A program made the position numbers and the translations under genes. Under the pieces are notes generated by a model. That model was not told the origin of the DNA. It made no database searches and saw only the letters and a list, made by a program, of their open reading frames with translations. Below, piece by piece: positions 1 through 11,079 of a stretch of DNA of 64,000 nucleotides. The DNA lies in contig CM072812.1 of NCBI GenBank assembly GCA_037013495.1, positions 60,854,938-60,918,937 on the forward strand, read 5' to 3'. The DNA comes from Hippophae tibetana (taxonomy: Eukaryota; Streptophyta; Magnoliopsida; Rosales; Elaeagnaceae). Numbering within the stretch: the first letter of the stretch is position 1; each line of letters begins with the position of its first letter.

Positions 1-14
1 TGTAAACAATGGAG

Positions 15-38
15 TTTGGGTTCCCAAATGTTGAGAAC
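15..38 (+). other. Overlapping inverted repeats (representative A copy)
   Basis: TTTGGGttCCCAAA at 15-28 is a perfect 6-bp inverted repeat with a 2-base centre, seen in nearly every monomer of all domains. GTTCCCAA (20-27) and TTGAGAAC (31-38) form a second inverted repeat, with seven of eight pairs, that uses the same CCCAA arm. The two foldings exclude each other. Whether either forms in vivo is unknown. Confidence 0.7.
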
Positions 39-103
39 AGAACTAATGCTTTGTTGCATTTTTAGAAATCGAAAAGACCTTCCATATGATTTATTATAAT
101 AGC

Positions 104-117
104 CGTGTCGATGCACG
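104..117 (+). other. GC-rich short inverted repeat CGTG-TCGATG-CACG (representative)
   Basis: CGTG and CACG flank the 6-base centre TCGATG, in one of the few GC-rich spots of the monomer. Domain B often reads CATG-TCGATG-CGCG, which breaks the pairing. Domain C reads TGTG-TCGATG-CACG, which keeps three pairs plus a possible G-T pair. Subtype a4 reads CGTG-TCGATT-TACG. It could be a protein site or merely a variable patch. Confidence 0.55.
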
Positions 118-197
118 ATTTAATAATTTTAACAGTTTACAATTAATAACTTCTTTATTTTTTAAACTGTGACATGCTGCAACAATCTTATTTTTTT

Positions 198-333
198 GAA
201 AATAAAAGATAGATTAACACACATAAGAAAAAGAACAAAAAAAAGATACGAAGAATTTAAAGAAAAATAAAATAGGAAATCCAAAAATTAAAACAACGAC
301 AACAAAACGGATAGAAAACGCAAGGGATGAAGG
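198..333 (+). other. A-rich, purine-biased section of the monomer (representative)
   Basis: About 135 bp after the landmark are strongly A-rich on the + strand, with A-runs of 4-9 bases separated by short spacers, ending in GGGATGAAGG. Run lengths vary between monomers and account for many of the 1-3-bp monomer length differences. A-tracts at near-helical spacing are known to bend DNA, and poly(A) disfavours nucleosomes. Neither has been measured here. Confidence 0.6.
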
Positions 334-773
334 ATTAAATTTCTTTCTTTTCATTCTGAATTTTCATTCCATAACGAAATAAACAATTAAATAATTAATG
401 TTTTAAATCTAAAATTCAAAAATGGAAAAATGACGACATATAACCTTTTTTTTGCCACCAAGGCTCTCATTCTAAATTATATGTTACCTTTAGGTGAACA
501 ACCTAGAAACTCAACGAAATATTAACGATTGAATTGCAAAGAACGTGGTTAAGATGATTAATAAAGAATCCTATAGAAAAAGAACCGAAAAGAACACAAT
601 ATGTTGAGACCAAAATTTATGACATGAGTAAGTTTGTAAACAATGGAGTTTGGGTTCCCAAATGTTGAGAACAGAACTAATGCTTTGTTGTATTTTTAGA
701 AATCGAAACGACCTTCCATATGATTTATTATAATAGCCGTGTCGATGCACGATTTAAAAATTTTAACAGTTTA

Positions 774-785
774 ACGTTGGAACCC
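774..785 (+). other. 12-bp presence/absence segment (representative copy)
   Basis: ACGTTGGAACCC lies between CAGTTTA and CAATTAATAAC. It is absent from all short monomers of domain A and from the A-type patch at 51.6 kb, and present in all long monomers. In domains B and C the segment is present with GTTGCAAC in place of GTTGGAAC, giving a perfect 8-bp palindrome. Eight bases, CGTTGGAA, match the middle of the mammalian CENP-B box, but the outer bases needed for that box do not match. Confidence 0.8.
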
Positions 786-816
786 CAATTAATAACTTCT
801 TTATTTTTTAAACTGT

Positions 817-1451
817 GACATGCTGCAACAATCTTATTTTTTTGGAAATAAAAGATAGATTAACACACATAAAAAAAAAGAACAAAAAAAAGATACGAAG
901 AATTTAAAGAAAACTAAAAAAGGAAATCCAAAAATTAAAACAACGACAACAAAATGGATAGAAAACGCAAGGGATGAAGGATTAAATTTATTTCTTTTTA
1001 TTCTGAATTTTCATTCCATAACGAAAAAAACAATTAAATAATTATTGTTTTAAATCTAAAATTCAAAAATGGAAAAATGAAGACATATAACCCTTTTTTT
1101 GCCACCAAGGCTCTCATTCTAAATTATATGTAACCTTTAGGGGAACAACCTAGAAACTCAACGAAATATTAACGATTGAATTGCAAAGAATGTGGTTAAG
1201 ATGATTAATAAAGAATCCTATAGAAAAAGAACCGAAAAGAACACAATATGTTGAGACCAAAATTTATGACATCAGTAAGTTTGTAAACAATGGAGTTTGG
1301 GTTCCCAAATGTTGAGAACAGAACTAATGCTTTGTTGCATTTTTAGAAATCGAAAAGACCTTCCATATGATTTATTATAATAGCCGTGTCGATGCACGAT
1401 TTAATAATTTTAACAGTTTACAATTAATAACTTCTTTATTTTTTAAACAGT
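817..1451 (+). repeat. Reference monomer, type a2 (short, 635 bp)
   Basis: Short subtype. It differs from a1 by TTGGAAATAAAAG, CTAAAAAAGGAAAT, TTATTGTTTT, GAAGACATATAACCC, GTAACCTTTAGGGG, ATGTGG, GACATCAGTAAG, TTGCATTTTTAG, CGAAAAGACC and TTTAATAATTTTAAC. It also lacks the 12-bp ACGTTGGAACCC, reading CAGTTTACAATTAATAAC at that place. This deletion accounts for nearly all of the length difference between short and long monomers in domain A. Confidence 0.88.
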
Positions 1452-4400
1452 GACATGCTGCAACAATCTTATTTTTTTGAAAATAAAAGATAGATTAACA
1501 CACATAAGAAAAAGAACAAAAAAAAGATACGAAGAATTTAAAGAAAAATAAAATAGGAAATCCAAAAATTAAAACAACGACAACAAAATGGATAGAAAAC
1601 GCAAGGGATGAAGGATTAAATTTCTTTCTTTTTATTCTGAATTTTCATTCCATAACGAAATAAACAATTAAATAATTATTGTTTTAAATCTAAAATTCAA
1701 AAATGGAAAAATGAAGACATATAACCCTTTTTTTGCCACCAAGGCTCTCATTCTAAATTATATGTAACCTTTAGGGGAACAACCTAGAAACTCAACGAAA
1801 TATTAACGATTGAATTGCAAAGATGTGGTTAAGATGATTAATAAAGAATCCTATAGAAAAAGAACCGAAAAGAACACAATATGTTGAGACCAAAATTTAT
1901 GACATGAGTAAGTTTGTAAACAATGGAGTTTGGGTTCCCAAATGTTGAGAACAGAACTAATGCTTTGTTGTATTTTTAGAAATCGAAACGACCTTCCATA
2001 TGATTTATTATAATAGCCGTGTCGATGCACGATTTAAAAATTTTAACAGTTTAACGTTGGAACCCCAATTAATAACTTCTTTATTTTTTAAACTGTGACA
2101 TGCTGCAACAATCTTATTTTTTTGGAAATAAAAGATAGATTAACACACATAAAAAAAAAGAACAAAAAAAAGATACGAAGAATTTAAAGAAAACTAAAAA
2201 AGGAAATCCAAAAATTAAAACAACGACAACAAAATGGATAGAAAACGCAAGGGATGAAGGATTAAATTTCTTTCTTTTTATTCTGAATTTTCATTCCATA
2301 ACGAAATAAACAATTAAATAATTATTGTTTTAAATCTAAAATTCAAAAATGGAAAAATGAAGACATATAACCCTTTTTTTGCCACCAAGGCTCTCATTCT
2401 AAATTATATGTAACCTTTAGGGGAACAACCTAGAAACTCAACGAAATATTAACGATTGAATTGCAAAGAATGTGGTTAAGATGATTAATAAAGAATCCTA
2501 TAGAAAAAGAACCGAAAAGAACACAATATGTTGAGACCAAAATTTATGACATCAGTAAGTTTGTAAACAATGGAGTTTGGGTTCCCAAATGTTGAGAACA
2601 GAACTAATGCTTTGTTGCATTTTTAGAAATCGAAAAGACCTTCCATATGATTTATTATAATAGCCGTGTCGATGCACGATTTAATAATTTTAACAGTTTA
2701 CAATTAATAACTTCTTTATTTTTTAAACTGTGACATGCTGCAACAATCTTATTTTTTTGAAAATAAAAGATAGATTAACACACATAAGAAAAAGAACAAA
2801 AAAAAGATACGAAGAATTTAAAGAAAAATAAAATAGGAAATCCAAAAATTAAAACAACGACAACAAAACGGATAGAAAACGCAAGGGATGAAGGATTAAA
2901 TTTCTTTCTTTTCATTCTGAATTTTCATTCCATAACGAAATAAACAATTAAATAATTATTGTTTTAAATCTAAAATTCAAAAATGGAAAAATGAAGACAT
3001 ATAACCCTTTTTTTGCCACCAAGGCTCTCATTCTAAATTATATGTAACCTTTAGGGGAACAACCTAGAAACTCAACGAAATATTAACGATTGAATTGCAA
3101 AGAATGTGGTTAAGATGATTAATAAAGAATCCTATAGAAAAAGAACCGAAAAGAACACAATATGTTGAGACCAAAATTTATGACATCAGTAAGTTTGTAA
3201 ACAATGGAGTTTGGGTTCCCAAATGTTGAGAACAGAACTAATGCTTTGTTGCATTTTTAGAAATCGAAAAGACCTTCCATATGATTTATTATAATAGCCG
3301 TGTCGATGCACGATTTAATAATTTTAACAGTTTACAATTAATAACTTCTTTATTTTTTAAACTGTGACATGCTGCAACAATCTTATTTTTTTGAAAATAA
3401 AAGATAGATTAACACACATAAAAAAAAAGAACAAAAAAAAGATACGAAGAATTTAAAGAAAAATAAAATAGGAAATCCAAAAATTAAAACAACGACAACA
3501 AAATGGATAGAAAACGCAAGGGATGAAGGATTAAATTTCTTTCTTTTCATTCTGAATTTTCATTCCATAACGAAATAAACAATTAAATAATTAATGTTTT
3601 AAATCTAAAATTCAAAAATGGAAAAATGACGACATATAACCTTTTTTTTGCCACCAAGGCTCTCATTCTAAATTATATGTAACCTTTAGGTGAACAACCT
3701 AGAAACTCAACGAAATATTAACGATTGAATTGCAAAGAACGTGGTTAAGATGATTAATAAAGAATCCTATAGAAAAAGAACCGAAAAGAACACAATATGT
3801 TGAGACCAAAATTTATGACATGAGTAAGTTTGTAAACAATGGAGTTTGGGTTCCCAAATGTTGAGAACAGAACTAATGCTTTGTTGTATTTTTAGAAATC
3901 GAAACGACCTTCCATATGATTTATTATAATAGCCGTGTCGATGCACGATTTAAAAATTTTAACAGTTTAACGTTGGAACCCCAATTAATAACTTCTTTAT
4001 TTTTTAAACTGTGACATGCTGCAACAATCTTATTTTTTTGGAAATAAAAGATAGATTAACACACATAAAAAAAAAGAACAAAAAAAAGATACGAAGAATT
4101 TAAAGAAAACTAAAAAAGGAAATCCAAAAATTAAAACAACGACAACAAAATGGATAGAAAACGCAAGGGATGAAGGATTAAATTTCTTTCTTTTTATTCT
4201 GAATTTTCATTCCATAACGAAATAAACAATTAAATAATTATTGTTTTAAATCTAAAATTCAAAAATGGAAAAATGAAGACATATAACCCTTTTTTTGCCA
4301 CCAAGGCTCTCATTCTAAATTATATGTAACCTTTAGGGGAACAACCTAGAAACTCAACGAAATATTAACGATTGAATTGCAAAGAATGTGGTTAAGATGA

Positions 4401-5928
4401 TTAATAAAGAATCCTATAGAAAGAGAACCGAAAAGAACACAATATGTTGAGACCAAAATTTATGACATCAGTAAGTTTGTAAACAATGGAGTTTGGGTTC
4501 CCAAATGTTGAGAACAGAACTAATGCTTTGTTGCATTTTTAGAAATCGAAAAGACCTTCCATATGATTTATTATAATAGCCGTGTCGATGCACGATTTAA
4601 TAATTTTAACAGTTTACAATTAATAACTTCTTTATTTTTTAAACTGTGACATGCTGCAACAATCTTATTTTTTTGAAAATAAAAGATAGATTAACACACA
4701 TAAGAAAAAGAACAAAAAAAAGATACGAAGAATTTAAAGAAAAATAAAATAGGAAATCCAAAAATTAAAACAACGACAACAAAACGGATAGAAAACGCAA
4801 GGGATGAAGGATTAAATTTCTTTCTTTTCATTCTGAATTTTCATTCCATAACGAAATAAACAATTAAATAATTAATGTTTTAAATCTAAAATTCAAAAAT
4901 GGAAAAATGACGACATATAACCTTTTTTTTGCCACCAAGGCTCTCATTCTAAATAATATGTTACCTTTAGGTGAACAACCTAGAAACTCAACGAAATATT
5001 AACGATTGAATTGCAAAGAACGTGGTTAAGATGATTAATAAAGAATCCTATAGAAAAAGAACCGAAAAGAACACAATATGTTGAGACCAAAATTTATGAC
5101 ATGAGTAAGTTTGTAAACAATGGCGTTTGGGTTCCCAAATGTTGAGAACAGAACTAATGCTTTGTTGTATTTTTAGAAATCGAAACGACCTTCCATATGA
5201 TTTATTATAATAGCCGTGTCGATGCACGATTTAAAAATTTTAACAGTTTAACGTTGGAACCCCAATTAATAACTTCTTTATTTTTTAAACTGTGACATGC
5301 TGCAACAATCTTATTTTTTTGGAAATAAAAGATAGATTAACACACATAAAAAAAAAGAACAAAAAAAAGATACGAAGAATTTAAAGAAAACTAAAAAAGG
5401 AAATCCAAAAATTAAAACAACGACAACAAAATGGATAGAAAACGCAAGGGATGAAGGATTAAATTTCTTTCTTTTTATTCTGAATTTTCATTCCATAACG
5501 AAATAAACAATTAAATAATTATTGTTTTAAATCTAAAATTCAAAAATGGAAAAATGAAGACATATAACCCTTTTTTTGCCACCAAGGCTCTCATTCTAAA
5601 TTATATGTAACCTTTAGGGGAACAACCTAGAAACTCAACGAAATATTAACGATTGAATTGCAAAGAATGTGGTTAAGATGATTAATAAAGAATCCTATAG
5701 AAAAAGAACCGAAAAGAACACAATATGTTGAGACCAAAATTTATGACATCAGTAAGTTTGTAAACAATGGAGTTTGGGTTCCCAAATGTTGAGAACAGAA
5801 CTAATGCTTTGTTGCATTTTTAGAAATCGAAAAGACCTTCCATATGATTTATTATAATAGCCGTGTCGATGCACGATTTAATAATTTTAACAGTTTACAA
5901 TTAATAACTTCTTTATTTTTTAAACTGT

Positions 5929-8900
5929 GACATGCTGCAACAATCTTATTTTTTTGAAAATAAAAGATAGATTAACACACATAAGAAAAAGAACAAAAAA
6001 AAGATACGAAGAATTTAAAGAAAAATAAAATAGGAAATCCAAAAATTAAAACAACGACAACAAAACGGATAGAAAACGCAAGGGATGAAGGATTAAATTT
6101 CTTTCTTTTCATTCTGAATTTTCATTCCATAACGAAATAAACAATTAAATAATTATTGTTTTAAATCTAAAATTCAAAAATGGAAAAATGACGACATATA
6201 ACCTTTTTTTTGCCACCAAGGCTCTCATTCTAAATTATATGTTACCTTTAGGTGAACAACCTAGAAACTCAACGAAATATTAACGATTGAATTGCAAAGA
6301 ACGTGGTTAAGATGATTAATAAAGAATCCTATAGAAAAAGAACCGAAAAGATCACAATATGTTGAGACCAAAATTTATGACATGAGTAAGTTTGTAAACA
6401 ATGGAGTTTGGGTTCCCAAATGTTGAGAACAGAACTAATGCTTTGTTGTATTTTTAGAAATCGAAACGGCCTTCCATATGATTTATTATAATAGCCGTGT
6501 CGATGCACGATTTAAAAATTTTAACAGTTTAACGTTGGAACCCCAATTAATAACTTCTTTATTTTTTAAACTGTGACATGCTGCAACAATCTTATTTTTT
6601 TGGAAATAAAAGATAGATTAACACACATAAAAAAAAAGAACAAAAAAAAGATACGAAGAATTTAAAGAAAACTAAAAAAGGAAATCCAAAAATTAAAACA
6701 ACGACTACAAAATGGATAGAAAACGCAAGGGATGAAGGACTAAATTTCTTTCTTTTTATTCTGAATTTTCATTCCATAACGAAAAAAACAATTAAATAAT
6801 TATTGTTTTAAATCTAAAATTCAAAAATGGAAAAATGAAGACATATAACCTTTTTTTTGCCACCAAGGCTCTCATTCTAAATTATATGTAACCGTTAGGT
6901 GAACAACCTAGAAACTCAACGAAATATTAACGATTGAATTGCAAAGAACGTGGTTAAGATGATTAATAAAGAATCCTATAGAAAAAGAACCGAAAAGAAC
7001 ACAATATGTTGAGACCAAAATTTATGACATCAGTCAGTTTGTAAACAATGGAGTTTGGGTTCCCAAATGTTGAGAACCTAACTAATGCTTTGTTGTATTT
7101 TTAGAAATTGAAACGACCTTCCATATGATTTATTATAATAGCCGTGTCGATGCATGATTTAAAAATTTTAACAGTTTAACGTTGGAACCCCAATTAATAA
7201 CTTCTTTATTTTTTAAACTGTGACATGCTGCAACAATCTTATTTTTTTGAAAATAAAAGATAGATTAACACACATAAAAAAAAAGAACAAAAAAAAGATA
7301 CGAAGAATTTAAAGAAAACTAAAAAAGGAAATCCAAAAATTAAAACAACGACAACAAAATGGATAGAAAACGCAAGGGATGAAGGATTAAATTTATTTCT
7401 TTTTATTCTAAATTTTCATTCCATAACGAAAAAAACAATTAAATAATTATTGTTTTAAATCTAAAATTCAAAAATGGAAAAATGAAGACATATAACCCTT
7501 TTTTTGCCACCAAGGCTCTCATTCTAAATTATATGTAACCTTTAGGGGAACAACCTAGAAACTCAACGAAATATTAACGATTGAATTGCAAAGAATGTGG
7601 TTAAGATGATTAATAAAGAATCCTATAGAAAAAGAACCGAAAAGAACACAATATGTTGAGACCAAAATTTATGACATCAGTAAGTTTGTAAACAATGGAG
7701 TTTGGGTTCCCTAATGTTGAGAACAGAACTAATGCTTTGTTGCATTTTTAGAAATCGAAAAGACCTTCCATATGATTTATTATAATAGCCGTGTCGATGC
7801 ACGATTTAATAATTTTAACAGTTTACAATTAATAACTTCTTTATTTTTTAAACTGTGACATGCTGCAACAATCTTATTTTTTTGAAAATAAAAGATAGAT
7901 TAACACACATAAAAAAAAGAACAAAAAAAAGATACGAAGAATTTAAAGAAAAATAAAATAGGAAATCCAAAAATTAAAACAACGACAACAAAATGGATAG
8001 AAAACGCAAGGGATGAAGGATTAAATTTCTTTCTTTTCATTCTGAATTTTCATTCCATAACGAAATAAACAATTAAATAATTAATGTTTTAAATCTAAAA
8101 TTCAAAAATGGAAAAATGACGACATATAACCTTTTTTTTGCCACCAAGGCTCTCATTCTAAATTATATGTTACCTTTAGGTGAACAACCTAGAAACTCAA
8201 CGAAATATTAACGATTGAATTGCAAAGAACGTGGTTAAGATGATTAATAAAGAATCCTATAGAAAAAGAACCGAAAAGATCACAATATGTTGAGACCAAA
8301 ATTTATGACATGAGTAAGTTTGTAAACAATGGAGTTTGGGTTCCCAAATGTTGAGAACAGAACTAATGCTTTGTTGTATTTTTAGAAATCGAAACGGCCT
8401 TCCATATGATTTATTATAATAGCCGTGTCGATGCACGATTTAAAAATTTTAACAGTTTAACGTTGGAACCCCAATTAATAACTTCTTTATTTTTTAAACT
8501 GTGACATGCTGCAACAATCTTATTTTTTTGGAAATAAAAGATAGATTAACACACATAAAAAAAAAGAACAAAAAAAAAGATACGAAGAATTTAAAGAAAA
8601 CTAAAAAAGGAAATCCAAAAATTAAAACAACGACTACAAAATGGATAGAAAACGCAAGGGATGAAGGACTAAATTTCTTTCTTTTTATTCTGAATTTTCA
8701 TTCCATAACGAAAAAAACAATTAAATAATTATTGTTTTAAATCTAAAATTCAAAAATGGAAAAATGAAGACATATAACCTTTTTTTTGCCACCAAGGCTC
8801 TCATTCTAAATTATATGTAACCGTTAGGTGAACAACCTAGAAACTCAACGAAATATTAACGATTGAATTGCAAAGAACGTGGTTAAGATGATTAATAAAG

Positions 8901-11079
8901 AATCCTATAGAAAAAGAACCGAAAAGAACACAATATGTTGAGACCAAAATTTATGACATCAGTCAGTTTGTAAACAATGGAGTTTGGGTTCCCAAATGTT
9001 GAGAACCTAACTAATGCTTTGTTGTATTTTTAGAAATTGAAACGACCTTCCATATGATTTATTATAATAGCCGTGTCGATGCATGATTTAAAAATTTTAA
9101 CAGTTTAACGTTGGAACCCCAATTAATAACTTCTTTATTTTTTAAACTGTGACATGCTGCAACAATCTTATTTTTTTGAAAATAAAAGATAGATTAACAC
9201 ACATAAAAAAAAAGAACAAAAAAAAGATACGAAGAATTTAAAGAAAACTAAAAAAGGAAATCCAAAAATTAAAACAACGACAACAAAATGGATAGAAAAC
9301 GCAAGGGATGAAGGATTAAATTTATTTCTTTTTATTCTAAATTTTCATTCCATAACGAAAAAAACAATTAAATAATTATTGTTTTAAATCTAAAATTCAA
9401 AAATGGAAAAATGAAGACATATAACCCTTTTTTTGCCACCAAGGCTCTCATTCTAAATTATATGTAACCTTTAGGGGAACAACCTAGAAACTCAACGAAA
9501 TATTAACGATTGAATTGCAAAGAATGTGGTTAAGATGATTAATAAAGAATCCTATAGAAAAAGAACCGAAAAGAACACAGTATGTTGAGACCAAAATTTA
9601 TGACATCAGTAAGTTTGTAAACAATGGAGTTTGGGTTCCCTAATGTTGAGAACAGAACTAATGCTTTGTTGCATTTTTAGAAATCGAAAAGACCTTCCAT
9701 ATGATTTATTATAATAGCCGTGTCGATGCACGATTTAATAATTTTAACAGTTTACAATTAATAACTTCTTTATTTTTTAAACTGTGACATGCTGCAACAA
9801 TCTTATTTTTTTGAAAATAAAAGATAGATTAACACACATAAAAAAAAGAACAAAAAAAAGATACGAAGAATTTAAAGAAAAATAAAATAGGAAATCCAAA
9901 AATTAAAACAACGACAACAAAATGGATAGAAAACGCAAGGGATGAAGGATTAAATTTCTTTCTTTTCATTCTGAATTTTCATTCCATAACGAAATAAACA
10001 ATTAAATAATTAATGTTTTAAATCTAAAATTCAAAAATGGAAAAATGACGACATATAACCTTTTTTTTGCCACCAAGGCTCTCATTCTAAATTATATGTT
10101 ACCTTTAGGTGAACAACCTAGAAACTCAACGAAATATTAACGATTGAATTGCAAAGAACGTGGTTAAGATGATTAATAAAGAATCCTATAGAAAAAGAAC
10201 CGAAAAGATCACAATATGTTGAGACCAAAATTTATGACATGAGTAAGTTTGTAAACAATGGAGTTTGGGTTCCCAAATGTTGAGAACAGAACTAATGCTT
10301 TGTTGTATTTTTAGAAATCGAAACGGCCTTCCATATGATTTATTATAATAGCCGTGTCGATGCACGATTTAAAAATTTTAACAGTTTAACGTTGGAACCC
10401 CAATTAATAACTTCTTTATTTTTTAAACTGTGACATGCTGCAACAATCTTATTTTTTTGGAAATAAAAGATAGATTAACACACATAAAAAAAAAAGAACA
10501 AAAAAAAGATACGAAGAATTTAAAGAAAACTAAAAAAGGAAATCCAAAAATTAAAACAACGACTACAAAATGGATAGAAAACGCAAGGGATGAAGGACTA
10601 AATTTCTTTCTTTTTATTCTGAATTTTCATTCCATAACGAAAAAAACAATTAAATAATTATTGTTTTAAATCTAAAATTCAAAAATGGAAAAATGAAGAC
10701 ATATAACCTTTTTTTTGCCACCAAGGCTCTCATTCTAAATTATATGTAACCGTTAGGTGAACAACCTAGAAACTCAACGAAATATTAACGATTGAATTGC
10801 AAAGAACGTGGTTAAGATGATTAATAAAGAATCCTATAGAAAAAGAACCGAAAAGAACACAATATGTTGAGACCAAAATTTATGACATCAGTCAGTTTGT
10901 AAACAATGGAGTTTGGGTTCCCAAATGTTGAGAACCTAACTAATGCTTTGTTGTATTTTTAGAAATTGAAACGACCTTCCATATGATTTATTATAATAGC
11001 CGTGTCGATGCATGATTTAAAAATTTTAACAGTTTAACGTTGGAACCCCAATTAATAACTTCTTTATTTTTTAAACTGT
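5929..11079 (+). repeat. 3-mer HOR run, about 1,929-bp unit (a1-a3-a2)
   Basis: Two full units are present, 5929-7856 (1,928 bp) and 7857-9785 (1,929 bp), followed by the first two monomers of a third at 9786-11079. All three share GAAAAGATCACAAT, CGAAACGGCC, GTAACCGTTAGG, GAGAACCTAAC and GATGCATGATT. The two complete units also share GTTCCCTAATG. Differences between full units are few, for example ACACAATATG near 7650 against ACACAGTATG near 9580, plus A-run lengths. This is a recent local amplification. Confidence 0.9.
6575..7221 (+). repeat. Reference monomer, type a3 (long, 647 bp)
   Basis: Subtype marked by ACGACTACAAAATGG, GAAGGACTAAAT, GACATCAGTCAG, GAGAACCTAAC (or GAGAACATAAC in later copies) and AGAAATTGAAACG. 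It keeps the 12-bp segment. This copy also has GTAACCGTTAGG and GTCGATGCATGATT, which recur in the next two 3-mer copies. The GCATGATT variant also appears once near 34,146. It is absent from the HORs before 5,929. Confidence 0.85.

Larger units (their letters stand above)
171..816 (+). repeat. Reference monomer, type a1 (long, 646 bp)
   Basis: First complete long monomer. In order it carries: the landmark; an A-rich stretch; ATAAAATAGG; CATTCTGAATTTTCATTCC; TAATGTTTT; GACGACATATAACC; TTACCTTTAGGTG; ACGTGG; GACATGAGTAAG; TTGTATTTTTAG; CGAAACGACC; the GC-rich element CGTGTCGATGCACG; TTTAAAAATTTTAAC; and the 12-bp segment at 774-785. These states travel together in many domain A monomers, so a1 is a real subtype. 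Chimeras with other subtypes also exist. Confidence 0.88.
171..5928 (+). repeat. 2-mer HOR run, about 1,281-bp unit (long plus short)
   Basis: Monomer lengths read 646, 635, 645, 635, 634, 647, 635, 646, 635. This is long/short alternation with one extra short monomer at 2732-3365. Full units are 171-1451 (1,281 bp), 1452-2731 (1,280 bp), 3366-4647 (1,282 bp) and 4648-5928 (1,281 bp). Some monomers are a1/a2 chimeras, for example the one starting at 1452. It begins a1-like and carries a2 states in the middle (GAAGAC, AGGGGAAC) before returning to a1 at the end. The extra short monomer fits an unequal exchange within the run. Confidence 0.85.

Noticed and set aside
774-785. CENP-B box
   Set aside because: Eight central bases match, but the required TTCG at the left reads AACG and the required CGGG at the right reads CCCC. 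A true box is therefore absent. Only the presence/absence pattern is reported.
8501-8728. 75-codon open frame from the landmark, also at 10430, 11724, 14286 and 27137
   Set aside because: It opens only where A-run lengths happen to keep the frame. Most monomers of the same subtype break it by one-base run changes or a stop. The product is low-complexity and Lys/Asn-rich with no recognisable domain. It is a satellite by-product, not a gene.
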